A stretch of DNA of 64,000 nt from Coriobacteriia bacterium (GTDB lineage Bacteria > Actinomycetota > Coriobacteriia > WRKU01 > WQUG01): positions 32,875-96,874 of the forward strand of contig WRFR01000003.1 in the NCBI GenBank assembly GCA_009778715.1. Direction: 5' to 3'. Under the pieces are notes generated by a model. It saw only the letters and a list, made by a program, of their open reading frames with translations, was not told where the DNA came from and did not search any database. Positions 35,301-42,774 of this stretch are shown here, one piece after another. The translations under genes and the position numbers were made by a program. The first letter of the stretch is position 1. Every line of letters begins with the position of its first letter.

Positions 35301-37836
35301 CCATGTTGGTAACGTTGCCCGTGTCGAAGTGAGTCAGGTCGAGCTCTGGCGGCGTCTGTGATTTGAGGCCGAAACTGTTGAACATGTTGCTCATGTTCGT
35401 GACCTTCGCGGTGTTGAAGTGGGTCAGATCCAAACCTACCGTCATCAGTGTGGCGCTTGCACAATAGTTGAACATGCCGCTCATGTTCGTAACGTTCGAG
35501 GTATCGAAGTGCGTCAGGTCAAGCTCAGGGGGCGCCGTCGAGCTGGCGCAGAAATAGGAAAACATGCCGCTCATGCTCGTGACCTTCGCGGTGTTGAAGT
35601 GGGTCATATCCAGGACCGGCGCAGTCATGGACTTGTTCGCGAAGTTCGAGAACATGCTGCTCATATCCGTAACGTTTGACGTATCAAAGTGGCTCAGATC
35701 CAGGACCGGCGCCGTCAGCGAATTATAGTCGCAGTAGTAGAACATGGCGCTCATGTTCGTAACCTTTGCGGTGTCGAAGTGGCTCAGATCCAGGACCGGA
35801 GGCGCCGTCGAGTTGTAGCCGAAGTAAGCAAACATATTGCTCATGTTCGTGACTTTTGCAGTATCGAAAGAACTCAGATCCAACTCTGGAGGTGTCGTCG
35901 AGTTGTAGCCGAAGTATGAGAACAAGTAACTCATACTCTGCGCGCGATCAGTGTGGAAGTTTGCAAGGTCGATGGAAGTCGCGTTCCTGAAGTAATAGAA
36001 CAGGTAGGAGCCTGAGGTGGAGGCGCTCATCCAAACACCGCCCTGGCCACCGACAAACAGGTCATAGCGGCCAGGAATAGCGCTTTGCGTTGCCCAGACG
36101 ACGACGCGCTGAACACCGCTGTCCGGGTTTACGGCGCCTGTCTCTGTCGCGTCCCAGGCTTTCAACACCTCCTTGCCGTCCCAGGTAGGATAGGTGTCGA
36201 GAAACTGGGTTACTGCAATGCTTGGCATCAGGTAGTTCGGCAGGTCGACGAAGGTGACAGTGGCGACCTGATCTTTCTGGATCGTCGGCGACCCAGCGCT
36301 CTGGCCCCACCACGTACTGTCCGCGTCACTGCCGGTGTTTCCTTGTCGCATCATCGGCACGGCCGTTGGCGGCGCATACGCCGTGATAGCGTATTCGATC
36401 GTGTCGCCTGAGACTACCGGCACAGGCTCATCTTCACTCCCGTTGTTCCAGTCTCCCCCGTTGACCCGGGCGTCCTTTTCTGGAGCTTTCGTACTCAGGT
36501 CTGAAGGCAACGCGTAGTAAAGAATGGTGACATTTTTACTGGGGTCCTTGTCATAAGCCAATCTGATATCATTACGTGTCGACCCGCCCAAACTATTGCG
36601 CATCAGGTAATAGGTTTCGTCGCCCATCTTGATCTTTTGAGGTTGAACGATGCGATAACCCTGGTTGACAAAGCCTACTTCAGTTTCCGGGACACGCAGT
36701 TCGGTTTCAGGGGATCCGTCAACAACGAACTTTACCTGACAGTTGGCAGGTGCTGGAGGCGTGGCGTCTGTGCCTGTGATGACCGAGATGTCCTCATAGC
36801 GGATGACCGTTAGCATCGAGCAGTTATGCGCATAATAGCCTGTATAGAAACCAAAGCCTGTCGCCGCCGAAGGGCCTTGCACCTGGGTTGCGCTGACCGT
36901 AGCCCAGCAGGCGTTGTCAACAAAGACCTTGAATGCGCGTGTCGTTGGGTCGATTTCGACGCTGACGCGATAGGAGGCAGTGCTTTCATCCTTAATACCT
37001 GTTTTGATCGTGGCGACCAGGGTGCGGGTCGTTGTGGTATTGCCGGGAGAAAAGTTCTCCGTGTCCCATCGTTCATGGTTGATATAGTATAAGCATAAAC
37101 TTGCTGTATTAGGAGCGTCAGGGTTTTTCTCCTGCATGCCCGACTCGTTTGCACAGGCAAGGATGAGAGCATAACCTGTGTAGTAGGTGTTATCGTCTGC
37201 TCCTTTTTCCATCTGGCCATTAAACAGGTATCCTGTTTCTGAAAGCGTATGGAAGAACATCTTGGCCGGGTTCATCACAAAGGACAAGCCCTGCTGCGTA
37301 CTGCTGTTCCCGCTCGTGAAGGAATAGTCCATATAGGGAGCAATCCCGTAACCATAGAATGAGACCGCCGTGTCAGTCATGACCAGATGATCCGGGGTGG
37401 CGACCCCGTTATAATAGCCGGACAAATAAGGCGTATAGGCTTGCTCGAAGGCCTGAAGCGGCACTCCGCCAAGGCCGGAGGCATCTACCGAACCCGGGCG
37501 CATCACCGTCGGGTCATTATGATCGACGATGGTGCTCCAATCAATATCACGGGGGCTTTCCGACGTTGTGGTCGGTGCTGGCGTATACGGATAGTTGTAG
37601 ATGACATCGCCGACCGGTTCGGAGGCCAGAGCGCTTTGCGGCCCCGTACTCCCCAGCACTCCACAGATTAACGCCACCACAAGGGCAAGATGCAAAGCGC
37701 GCTTCCAGCGTTGAGTATAGTGTCCCGACCTTTTTAACACGTCTGGTTTCTCCCCTACATCCCTCATCAGTTCAGACGCAGACCGACGACCGGGCGCCGT
37801 TCGGGCTCGAGGATGACAAGCTTTATTCCTCCCCAT
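32305..37836 (-). CDS. Giant BspA-repeat/MucBP/Cna-B surface adhesin with LPFSG sorting signal
   Basis: An 1843-residue wall-anchored protein. The signal peptide region is KRALHLALVVALICGVLGST, cleaved near SALA. A lectin-like or concanavalin-type N-domain (roughly 75-360) is followed by a linker domain, then 15 tandem 30-residue BspA/DUF285 repeats (FDTAKVTNMSNMF pattern). A conserved domain with internal beta structure follows, then several MucBP-like modules (TVTVHFVNESGQEI, AVTVHFVEEGNPSH, YTVTEKFQ) and a Cna-B module (GTALEGVVFRLTP). The end is KLPFSGG, a hydrophobic helix and QKRTR, with an unusual extra 14 residues beyond. The first ATG lacks a good ribosome site; an internal ATG at 37767 is possible. 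Confidence 0.88.
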   Translation of the reverse strand: MGRNKACHPRARTAPGRRSASELMRDVGEKPDVLKRSGHYTQRWKRALHLALVVALICGVLGSTGPQSALASEPVGDVIYNYPYTPAPTTTSESPRDIDWSTIVDHNDPTVMRPGSVDASGLGGVPLQAFEQAYTPYLSGYYNGVATPDHLVMTDTAVSFYGYGIAPYMDYSFTSGNSSTQQGLSFVMNPAKMFFHTLSETGYLFNGQMEKGADDNTYYTGYALILACANESGMQEKNPDAPNTASLCLYYINHERWDTENFSPGNTTTTRTLVATIKTGIKDESTASYRVSVEIDPTTRAFKVFVDNACWATVSATQVQGPSAATGFGFYTGYYAHNCSMLTVIRYEDISVITGTDATPPAPANCQVKFVVDGSPETELRVPETEVGFVNQGYRIVQPQKIKMGDETYYLMRNSLGGSTRNDIRLAYDKDPSKNVTILYYALPSDLSTKAPEKDARVNGGDWNNGSEDEPVPVVSGDTIEYAITAYAPPTAVPMMRQGNTGSDADSTWWGQSAGSPTIQKDQVATVTFVDLPNYLMPSIAVTQFLDTYPTWDGKEVLKAWDATETGAVNPDSGVQRVVVWATQSAIPGRYDLFVGGQGGVWMSASTSGSYLFYYFRNATSIDLANFHTDRAQSMSYLFSYFGYNSTTPPELDLSSFDTAKVTNMSNMFAYFGYNSTAPPVLDLSHFDTAKVTNMSAMFYYCDYNSLTAPVLDLSHFDTSNVTDMSSMFSNFANKSMTAPVLDMTHFNTAKVTSMSGMFSYFCASSTAPPELDLTHFDTSNVTNMSGMFNYCASATLMTVGLDLTHFNTAKVTNMSNMFNSFGLKSQTPPELDLTHFDTGNVTNMGYMFSNLGYSSATPPSLILTNFDTSKVQNMTYMFSSYAYGATTPPELDLTHFDTSQVTDMSNMFTTYSSNSLTPPVLDLTRFDTAQVTNMSSMFNSYSYRSLAPPVLDLSHFNTASVTNMSSMFSYFVYSSTTAPALDLSHFDTAKVTSMSNMFNRFSYNSTTAPYLDLSHFNTSQVTNMNSMFAYFAHAALTLPDLDLSRFDTSKVTDMSNMFDNYSYTAPSFTLDLEWFKIGAASGGTTVASMFANCPRLTVLHLESGVFSSATILNPANMFASATAGLDVRVATVSDQAWMLALSPTPSSVTVVGTPSGTQPAPVPVVAPVLIAPLPPGTPVLKDPLPVVLDPPIPLEGSTGSRYTTITDTIPDGLTIIPTSITGTESSTVATETITWQVNEQTIIWKIPESMLPAEVSVKVTVDKISTDLPAGTLFKNVAYVGDEVTNPTFHEFSRDWRAIERYVIYDGDTNSIKLDNDLDTMVAEGESYLIQQPRTTLNGYSYYGYQRIGVDPGVVTGAAPPSTAVFPPHSDDFDTTHTETVVLYYVKTTPTVTVHFVNESGQEIKAPVVAAVNLHQDYYLLNSYFASFSDGSNSWTYYNYAKNIDLTVADQGMPAPALSPGVALVYPNPSAPTFTAAQMTADKEVTLYFTTQKAVTVHFVEEGNPSHILHPDETYFVMPTFDADSALRTDDSELLTSTLIDPVTGKPYTYVSKYSKDCGTTITAGSPGVVDTPADITLYFGTAYTVTEKFQTNCANAEDTPVTLAADNVFSDIAGGDSFYVNNLEGSKPPAKIGKYSYIGYRVGNSSNPLILGYPDPDTPLIDSVNRDETIIYIYDLPGTDFNFTKQNRDGTALEGVVFRLTPQDEEGNWDSTEATTVASNADGLVSFKTLPDNTYLLEETRTLPGYALPAGQWVVTIAAAADPAVAITTIGSPMAFSHDDKGDLILINYQTQKLPFSGGLGVIATTAGGVALVVLAFWLFIEQKRTRVPSACREHPSLRIT
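34630..35970 (-). repeat. 15 tandem 90-bp repeats encoding BspA-type units
   Basis: Each unit is about 90 bases and encodes a 30-residue unit such as DLSHFDTAKVTNMSNMFAYF followed by GYNSTAPPVL. DNA identity between units is high, so the array can recombine or slip in frame. The unit is longer than the common 24-26-residue BspA repeat because of the Y-x-S-x-x-P-P segment. Confidence 0.85.
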
Positions 37837-38010
37837 TTTTTCACATTATGCCCCATTTAAATAATAGTCATTTATAATACCTAATTAACATTTAATAGTC
37901 TAAAAGTTTAGCAAGAATTTTTTGTGTTGTCTATCCTCTCTTTGATTTGCTAAACATATTGTTCCCGTCCTTAAGCAATCCCAGGAGCAGCGCAAACAGG
38001 TGAGTTCTTC

Positions 38011-38052
38011 AAAAACGCAAGCAGGCCAGAAGTAACGTTACTCCTGGCCTGC
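38011..38052 (-). terminator. Terminator after the marR gene
   Basis: On the minus strand GCAGGCCAG (38052-38044) pairs with CTGGCCTGC (38029-38021), followed by TTGCGTTTTT. The rest of the gap 37837-38010 is very AT-rich and probably contains the promoter of the giant adhesin gene; no clear hexamer pair stands out. Confidence 0.75.
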
Positions 38053-38092
38053 CGCTTATTATGAGCCTCTCCTGTTCGGGCGCTCAGTAGTA

Positions 38093-38788
38093 TTAATCCT
38101 TGCTAAGCTTTTCCTTCAATGAAGCACTCAGCTTCGCCAACAGCTCGGAGAGCTGCTTCTGCTCCTCATCGCTCAGGCCGTCAAAGAAATCCGCGTCGCG
38201 CTTCGCCCGTGCGGCTGCATAGGTCGCATAATGCGCCTTGCCCTCGTCAGTGATGAAGATATTGGTGACCCGCTTGTCATCGGCATTCGTCTCGCGCTTC
38301 ACGTAGCCCTGTTGCTCCAGCTTGGAGACCAGCTCGCTGGCAGAAGAAGGGCGAATGTCCAATTCCTCGACGATCTCAGAGAGCGAGCGCCCGTCACGCT
38401 CGTCAAGGAGTTGCAGCAGGCGCGCCTGCGCGTGAGCGACTCCTCGTGGGCCACCATGGGGACCGCGCTGGTCCCTGAGGTCGCGTAAGTTGTGTCGATC
38501 CTCAACCTGCTGCCCGCCAAAGGCATAACCATCAGCAAAGCCATCCCGGAAGCGGCCGCCCTGCGCGCGAGCATGATGCCGGAAGTCGGTCCAGGCGTCA
38601 CGAGCGCCCGGGAAGTCGTCTCCCATCGCTTCTTTCAGGTGCTGGCGCTGTGTGGCATGGGCCAGGCGCATCATCAGCATGCTGCAAGTGCGTAGCTGGT
38701 GATGGAGCGACTCCTGCTCTGCAGGTGTCTGCTTGGCGGATTCTTGTGTCGCGGATTCTTGCTCCGCGTGTTCTTTCTCAGTATCCAT
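38093..38788 (-). CDS. MarR-family transcriptional regulator
   Basis: A 231-residue regulator from the ATG at 38788 (AAAGGAAA nine bases upstream). The MarR winged helix is ARLLQLLDERDGRSLSEIVEELDIRPSSASELVSKLEQQGYVKR, then ETNADDKRVTNIFITDEG, followed by a C-terminal dimerisation helix pair. The N-terminus is unusual: a long E/Q-rich tract and a histidine/arginine/glycine-rich linker (HNLRDLRDQRGPHGGPRG), making it about 80 residues longer than typical MarR proteins. Ligand and targets are unknown. It is monocistronic with a strong promoter flanked by two identical palindromes, so autoregulation is likely. Confidence 0.85.
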   Translation of the reverse strand: MDTEKEHAEQESATQESAKQTPAEQESLHHQLRTCSMLMMRLAHATQRQHLKEAMGDDFPGARDAWTDFRHHARAQGGRFRDGFADGYAFGGQQVEDRHNLRDLRDQRGPHGGPRGVAHAQARLLQLLDERDGRSLSEIVEELDIRPSSASELVSKLEQQGYVKRETNADDKRVTNIFITDEGKAHYATYAAARAKRDADFFDGLSDEEQKQLSELLAKLSASLKEKLSKD

Positions 38789-38822
38789 AAGTAATTTCCT
38801 TTCGTGTATAAACAAATAATAA

Positions 38823-38884
38823 TTCGGTACCTAAACATTATGATACCGGGAGGTCGCTCGCGTGTCAATCTATTTCGGTACCTT
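38823..38884 (-). promoter_or_regulatory. marR promoter flanked by twin GGTACC palindromes
   Basis: On the minus strand, -35 TTGACA (38868-38863), a 17-base spacer and -10 TATCAT (38845-38840). TTCGGTACCT occurs at 38823-38832 and again at 38874-38883, bracketing the promoter. This is what an autorepressed MarR operator would look like. Confidence 0.7.
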
Positions 38885-39027
38885 AATAAATCCTCCACAA
38901 CTCAACGTGGGGAGGTTCTGCGGCCTGGGCCTATTCTGTAACTTGAGCCTGAGAGAGCAACATTCAGGTGTATGTCATGAGCGGCCCCCTACGTGACGAT
39001 GCCGTGAAGCCAGTGCGCCCGTGGCTC

Positions 39028-39486
39028 TCAGTTCGTGACGGTGCCGTAGGGCCAGTTGATGATGCCGCCCATATCATAGACATTGGTATAGCCCATATCG
39101 ACCAAGGCGTGGGCGGCGCCGGAGCTTCTCACTCCACTGCGGCAATACACGAGGATACGCGCGCCCTTATCAGGCAGGTCAGTGGCAGCGCGCGCCTTGA
39201 TCTCGGTGTCCGGGATAAGCTTGGCTCCCGCAATGTGCCCCGCGCTGAACTCGGCAGCGGTGCGCACATCGACCAAAGTGTAGGGTTTGCCATCATCCAT
39301 CAGTGCCTTGGCCTGCTCGGCTGTGACCTTATGGTACTGGGCGCTTGACGCGCTCGATGTAGCGCCTGTACTGCCACCCGAGCCGCTCGTCGCGCTCCCC
39401 TTCTGCCCACAGCCCGCAAGCATGCCAACGCTCAGTAACAGCACAGCTAACAAGGCGAACACTTTCATGGCGTTAGATGTTCTCAT
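39028..39486 (-). CDS. Rhodanese-domain lipoprotein
   Basis: A 152-residue exported lipoprotein. The signal peptide ends in a lipobox, LLSVGMLAGC (Cys at about 25), followed by a Gly/Ser-rich linker. A single rhodanese domain comes next (YTLVDVRTAAEFSAGHIAGAKL) with active-site loop CRSGVRSSGAAHAL. It would act at the outer face of the membrane in sulphur transfer or thiol handling. AGGAGGAG precedes the ATG. The downstream order is a peptidase gene on its upstream side and marR about 240 bases downstream. No sulphur pathway partner is adjacent. Confidence 0.88.
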   Translation of the reverse strand: MRTSNAMKVFALLAVLLLSVGMLAGCGQKGSATSGSGGSTGATSSASSAQYHKVTAEQAKALMDDGKPYTLVDVRTAAEFSAGHIAGAKLIPDTEIKARAATDLPDKGARILVYCRSGVRSSGAAHALVDMGYTNVYDMGGIINWPYGTVTN

Positions 39487-39498
39487 GCTCTCCTCCTG

Positions 39499-40809
39499 TC
39501 AGTAGCTCATGGCGCGATTGCCGAACTCCGCCATCCAGCCTGCAAAGGTGTCCTCGCTCACCGCTCTGTTCTTGGTGTTGAGGTATGGGTCATTGTAAAA
39601 GATCGTGTCATCCTTGTAGCCGGTCACACAAACGCAATGCGGCGAGATGCCCGGCAACGCCCCGGGACCTAGCCAGCACACTACCGGCTTGCCCGCGCGC
39701 AGGTACTCATGGATCGTATCCATGCCACAATCCGTCAGGTCGATGCCAGTCCCCAGATATTTTTGCACCACGCTCTTCATGGCCGAAGGATAGATCGTGT
39801 AGCCATCCCAGGTGCGAGGATTGCCCACATAGCCTTTGGCGGGGTTGCCAGAGTAAGGCATGACGGCGATGACGTCAGCCGTTGACATCGGGTGGCCTGC
39901 GTAGGTGATAAGCATTGCTGTTGACGCCGCTTCGCACCCAGCTATGAACACTGGCCGCTGCGAGATCACCGGGACATTCAGGAGCACGCCCTCACGATCC
40001 CGAAGATCGTCCTGCTTGCCCCGAAGCTGCGCCTTCTCAGACTGGATACTTCCAGTCGTTGCCTTATCCATGACCGCTGCATAAGGCTTGACCAATTGAG
40101 AGATGCGCTGCACCAGCACGTCATAGTCAGAGGAGCGTTGTACGCCCGTAGCAGCGATCCCAATGACCTCATCAAGGAGTTTCGCCTCAAAACCCACAGA
40201 AAGTTCAACTTTGAGCGGATGGCCCGAGAAGTCCTTGAAAAGCTGCACAGGCAAGACATTCGCGTTCTCGACCGAGGCCGCCTGAACCTGTAGCACGCCA
40301 GCAGTTTGGGTCGCCACCAGGCTATAGCCCGACGTCTGATAGCGGATCGCCTGGCCATCCAGCGCAACCGCGGTGTCGGTCGCCAATTCGCTCAGGTCGA
40401 TCGGACTGCCCTTTGAACTGAGTCCGCTCACCCGCGTGACCGGATAGGCATGGGAATCATTCTTGATCCAGGATTTCGCATCCGCCCAGAAACTCCCGGT
40501 CCGATAGACCGCCTGTACCTGCGCCACCACAGGCGCTGTTGTATCATTCGAGATGAGCGTGGCCTCGATCTTGGAATCTTTCCCTCTCGTTAAGTGAAAG
40601 CCATAGCCCTCAGAATGATAGACATAATTGGCAGGATCTGCACGATAGAGAGCGGCCACTGCAAACCCCCCTACGACAACAATAAAAAGAAGGGAAAGCG
40701 ACAGCACCCAAGGCCATTTTCTATGACGACGCTTTTCCTGGGGGCCCTTATTCAGCCCCCGGAAGCGTTCCTGTTCTGACAGATCCTTTGATGCCTCGGT
40801 TCGGTTCAC
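39499..40809 (-). CDS. Membrane-anchored C39-like cysteine peptidase
   Basis: A 436-residue protein. The N-terminus is cytoplasmic and basic (KGPQEKRRHRKW), then one transmembrane helix, WVLSLSLLFIVVVGGFAVAALY. A 200-residue extracellular domain of unknown fold follows, then a C39-like papain-fold domain from about 255. It has NVPVISQRPVFIAGCEAAS (catalytic Cys), GTGIDLTDCGMDTIHEYLRAGKPVVCWLG, SPHCVCVTGYKDDTIFYNDPY (catalytic His and Asp). Similar Peptidase_C39_2 proteins are common, poorly characterised envelope enzymes of Firmicutes and Actinobacteria. It is followed 12 bases later by the rhodanese lipoprotein gene, so the two are likely co-expressed. Confidence 0.85.
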   Translation of the reverse strand: MNRTEASKDLSEQERFRGLNKGPQEKRRHRKWPWVLSLSLLFIVVVGGFAVAALYRADPANYVYHSEGYGFHLTRGKDSKIEATLISNDTTAPVVAQVQAVYRTGSFWADAKSWIKNDSHAYPVTRVSGLSSKGSPIDLSELATDTAVALDGQAIRYQTSGYSLVATQTAGVLQVQAASVENANVLPVQLFKDFSGHPLKVELSVGFEAKLLDEVIGIAATGVQRSSDYDVLVQRISQLVKPYAAVMDKATTGSIQSEKAQLRGKQDDLRDREGVLLNVPVISQRPVFIAGCEAASTAMLITYAGHPMSTADVIAVMPYSGNPAKGYVGNPRTWDGYTIYPSAMKSVVQKYLGTGIDLTDCGMDTIHEYLRAGKPVVCWLGPGALPGISPHCVCVTGYKDDTIFYNDPYLNTKNRAVSEDTFAGWMAEFGNRAMSY

Positions 40810-40973
40810 CGCGTCGTGTTCCTTTCTCGTATTCGTTTTTTAGTATATACCCCTCAAAACGTCTTTCCCAAGTCTGTTGGGCAACAGGCACCGACTTCAC
40901 GGAGATGCTCTGGAGTTCTTAGGCGTTGTCTGGGCCTTTTGCTATAGTGATCAAGGGCGGAGCCGAGAACACT

Positions 40974-41029
40974 CGCCGGCGCCTGAGCAGGCGCTGGCGG
41001 GCGTATGCGTTAAGTAAAGACTTACGCCC
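40974..41029 (+). other. Pair of strong hairpins in the leader of the HAD gene
   Basis: CGCCGGCGCCTG (40974-40985) and CAGGCGCTGGCG (40988-40999) form 12-base arms with one G-T pair. Directly after, GGGCGTA pairs with TACGCCC (41023-41029). TATAGT at about 40943 could be a promoter -10, so the hairpins would lie in a 5' leader ending about 60 bases before the ATG. No T-run follows. Riboswitch, attenuator or small RNA are all possible; no known class recognised. Confidence 0.35.
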
Positions 41030-41087
41030 ACTGAAAACGAACTCAGACGCTACCCCGTGTCCTCGAAAATGAAAGGATTACCTGCCT

Positions 41088-41804
41088 GTGATACATACAG
41101 TGTTCTTCGACCTTGACGGAACCCTGATCGAATATGTCAGCGTCGAGCGAGCCATTTCTTACTTCGCTGAGTTCGCCCGTTTTCTGGGCACTGAGCTCGA
41201 TCTGGATGAATCCCAAGGCGAACAACTGATCAACGGGGCGGTCGGCGCCATGTTTGACCCCCATCCCGGGCGCACTAACCAGCAGGCGTTTGACGACTAT
41301 TACCGTGTCGGGCTGGGAGAGCGATTCGACCCCGCGCGTTTTCAGGCAGCCTTCGCCCAGTTCTTCGAAAATATCTTCCCCACGCTTCAGAGCAACGAAC
41401 GACCTGCCCCGCACGGCCGAAGCGCCGTGCAGAGTTGCCTGGACCGCGGCCTGACCGTCGCGGTCGCTTCCCAACCGATATTCAGCGCCGCAGCGATCAA
41501 GGCACGCCTGGCCTGGGCAGGACTTAGCGACCTTGGGATCCCTCTTGCCAGCAGCTCGGAGAACGCGTTCACCACAAAGCCTGAACTCAACTACTACCAG
41601 GAGATCGCCTCCCGGTTTAGCGCGCGGCCTCACGAGTGCCTGATGGTCGGCAATGAAGACCTCAACGACATGAGCGCTTCCCAGGTGGGCATGACCACAT
41701 TCTACGTGGGTGATCAATCCCGTAGCAGCCACAACAACCATTGGAGTGGCGCCGGCACCCTGGCTGACTTCGTCGCCGAGCTGGACGATCTGCTAGAGCG
41801 CTGA
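41088..41804 (+). CDS. HAD-superfamily hydrolase
   Basis: A 238-residue phosphatase-like protein. Motif I is FFDLDGTLIEY (nucleophile and acid Asp at 8 and 10). Then come a helical cap with FLGTELDLDESQGEQLING, motif II-like LTVAVASQP, the lysine region KARLAWAGLSDLGIPL, and motif IV HECLMVGNEDLNDMSASQVGM. The start codon is GTG (41088), after GAAAGGATTACCTGCCT. Substrate is unknown; likely a small phosphorylated metabolite. The 3' end overlaps the convergent larE gene by 12 bases. A leader with two hairpins precedes it. Confidence 0.85.
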   Translation: MIHTVFFDLDGTLIEYVSVERAISYFAEFARFLGTELDLDESQGEQLINGAVGAMFDPHPGRTNQQAFDDYYRVGLGERFDPARFQAAFAQFFENIFPTLQSNERPAPHGRSAVQSCLDRGLTVAVASQPIFSAAAIKARLAWAGLSDLGIPLASSSENAFTTKPELNYYQEIASRFSARPHECLMVGNEDLNDMSASQVGMTTFYVGDQSRSSHNNHWSGAGTLADFVAELDDLLER

Positions 41805-42632
41805 CGCAGGATTCATGCTGCCGCTGTGATAGAGCGCGACTTCGGGTTCTACCGCGGCAAAGCCCAGTTTCAGAAGATATGCAATGGCCAGGGCAAGCGA
41901 TCCGGGCGAGGACAGCAGCAATGTTCGGCCTTCCTCGTCAGCCTCGATCCGTGCCAGTTCATCGCCCGGCAAGCCTCCCCGCAACAGACGTACCCGTACC
42001 TGGCGTATCCCCAGCCCATGCAAGTACTGTTCGGCTGCGTCGATGCGCGCCAGCCGCTCCGGCGTGATCTCCTCCCCCGACGCGATCCGCGACGCCAGGC
42101 ACGCTGCCGAGGGTTTATCCCAGGCTTTCAGTCCCAACTCACGCGCGCAGGCTCGAATATCGACCTTGGTGAAACCGCACTCGATCAAAGGGCTTTCCAC
42201 CCCTTGTTCATGCACCGCGCGCAAGCCCGGACGGAAGTCGCCCAAGTCATCGATGTTGCTCCCATCCAGCACAAGCGAGATCCCGCGCGCGCGAGCAAGC
42301 TCCTTGAACTCCACCAGTAACGACGTCTTGCACAGATAGCAGCGCTCAGGAGAGTTCCCGGCAAACCCCGGCACTTCGAGCGGCGCCGTCTCGCGCACGA
42401 CTAGCTCGATACCTTCCTGGTCACAGAACTTCCGCGCGTCGTCGTGCTCGTTGGCCGGTACCAGGCAGGAGACTGAGGTCACGGCCAGCGCATTCGTGCT
42501 CAGTTCGTCATGGGCAACCTTCAGGAGATAGGTTGAATCGACCCCACCGGAAAAAGCGACCACGACCCGTTCTGCTGCACACAGATACGCACGCAGGCAG
42601 CGCTCTTTCTCTTTTTGCTCGGCAGTAATCAT
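41793..42632 (-). CDS. larE: ATP-dependent sacrificial sulfur transferase LarE
   Basis: A 279-residue PP-loop enzyme from the ATG at 42632. It shows VVVAFSGGVDSTYLLKVA (PP-loop, about 23-40), DEGS-like VLDGSNIDDLGDFRPGLRAV, and DKPSAACLASRIASGEEIT containing the conserved cysteine of LarE, plus ERCYLCKTSL earlier. LarE donates sulphur to the nicotinic-acid-derived pincer nucleotide in the nickel cofactor of lactate racemase-type enzymes. LarA, LarB and LarC are not in this window. A longer in-frame start at 42680 lacks support from alignment with the family. Confidence 0.9.
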   Translation of the reverse strand: MITAEQKEKERCLRAYLCAAERVVVAFSGGVDSTYLLKVAHDELSTNALAVTSVSCLVPANEHDDARKFCDQEGIELVVRETAPLEVPGFAGNSPERCYLCKTSLLVEFKELARARGISLVLDGSNIDDLGDFRPGLRAVHEQGVESPLIECGFTKVDIRACARELGLKAWDKPSAACLASRIASGEEITPERLARIDAAEQYLHGLGIRQVRVRLLRGGLPGDELARIEADEEGRTLLLSSPGSLALAIAYLLKLGFAAVEPEVALYHSGSMNPASAL

Positions 42633-42774
42633 CGCTTCAGTATACTCCTGCGCAAAGCCCGGACAGCGCTGATCCACCAAAAGTTTCCGCAGATAGTAAA
42701 CGCCATTTTCATGACAAGCCTTCTTGCGATGGTATCCTGTTTTGCAGAGAAATCACCGGAAAAGGAGCAGGTAC

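Noticed and set aside
34630..35970. Regularly spaced repeats resembling a CRISPR array
   Set aside because: The period is about 90 bases and the whole array is one continuous reading frame encoding BspA-type units; there are no unique spacers and no cas genes.
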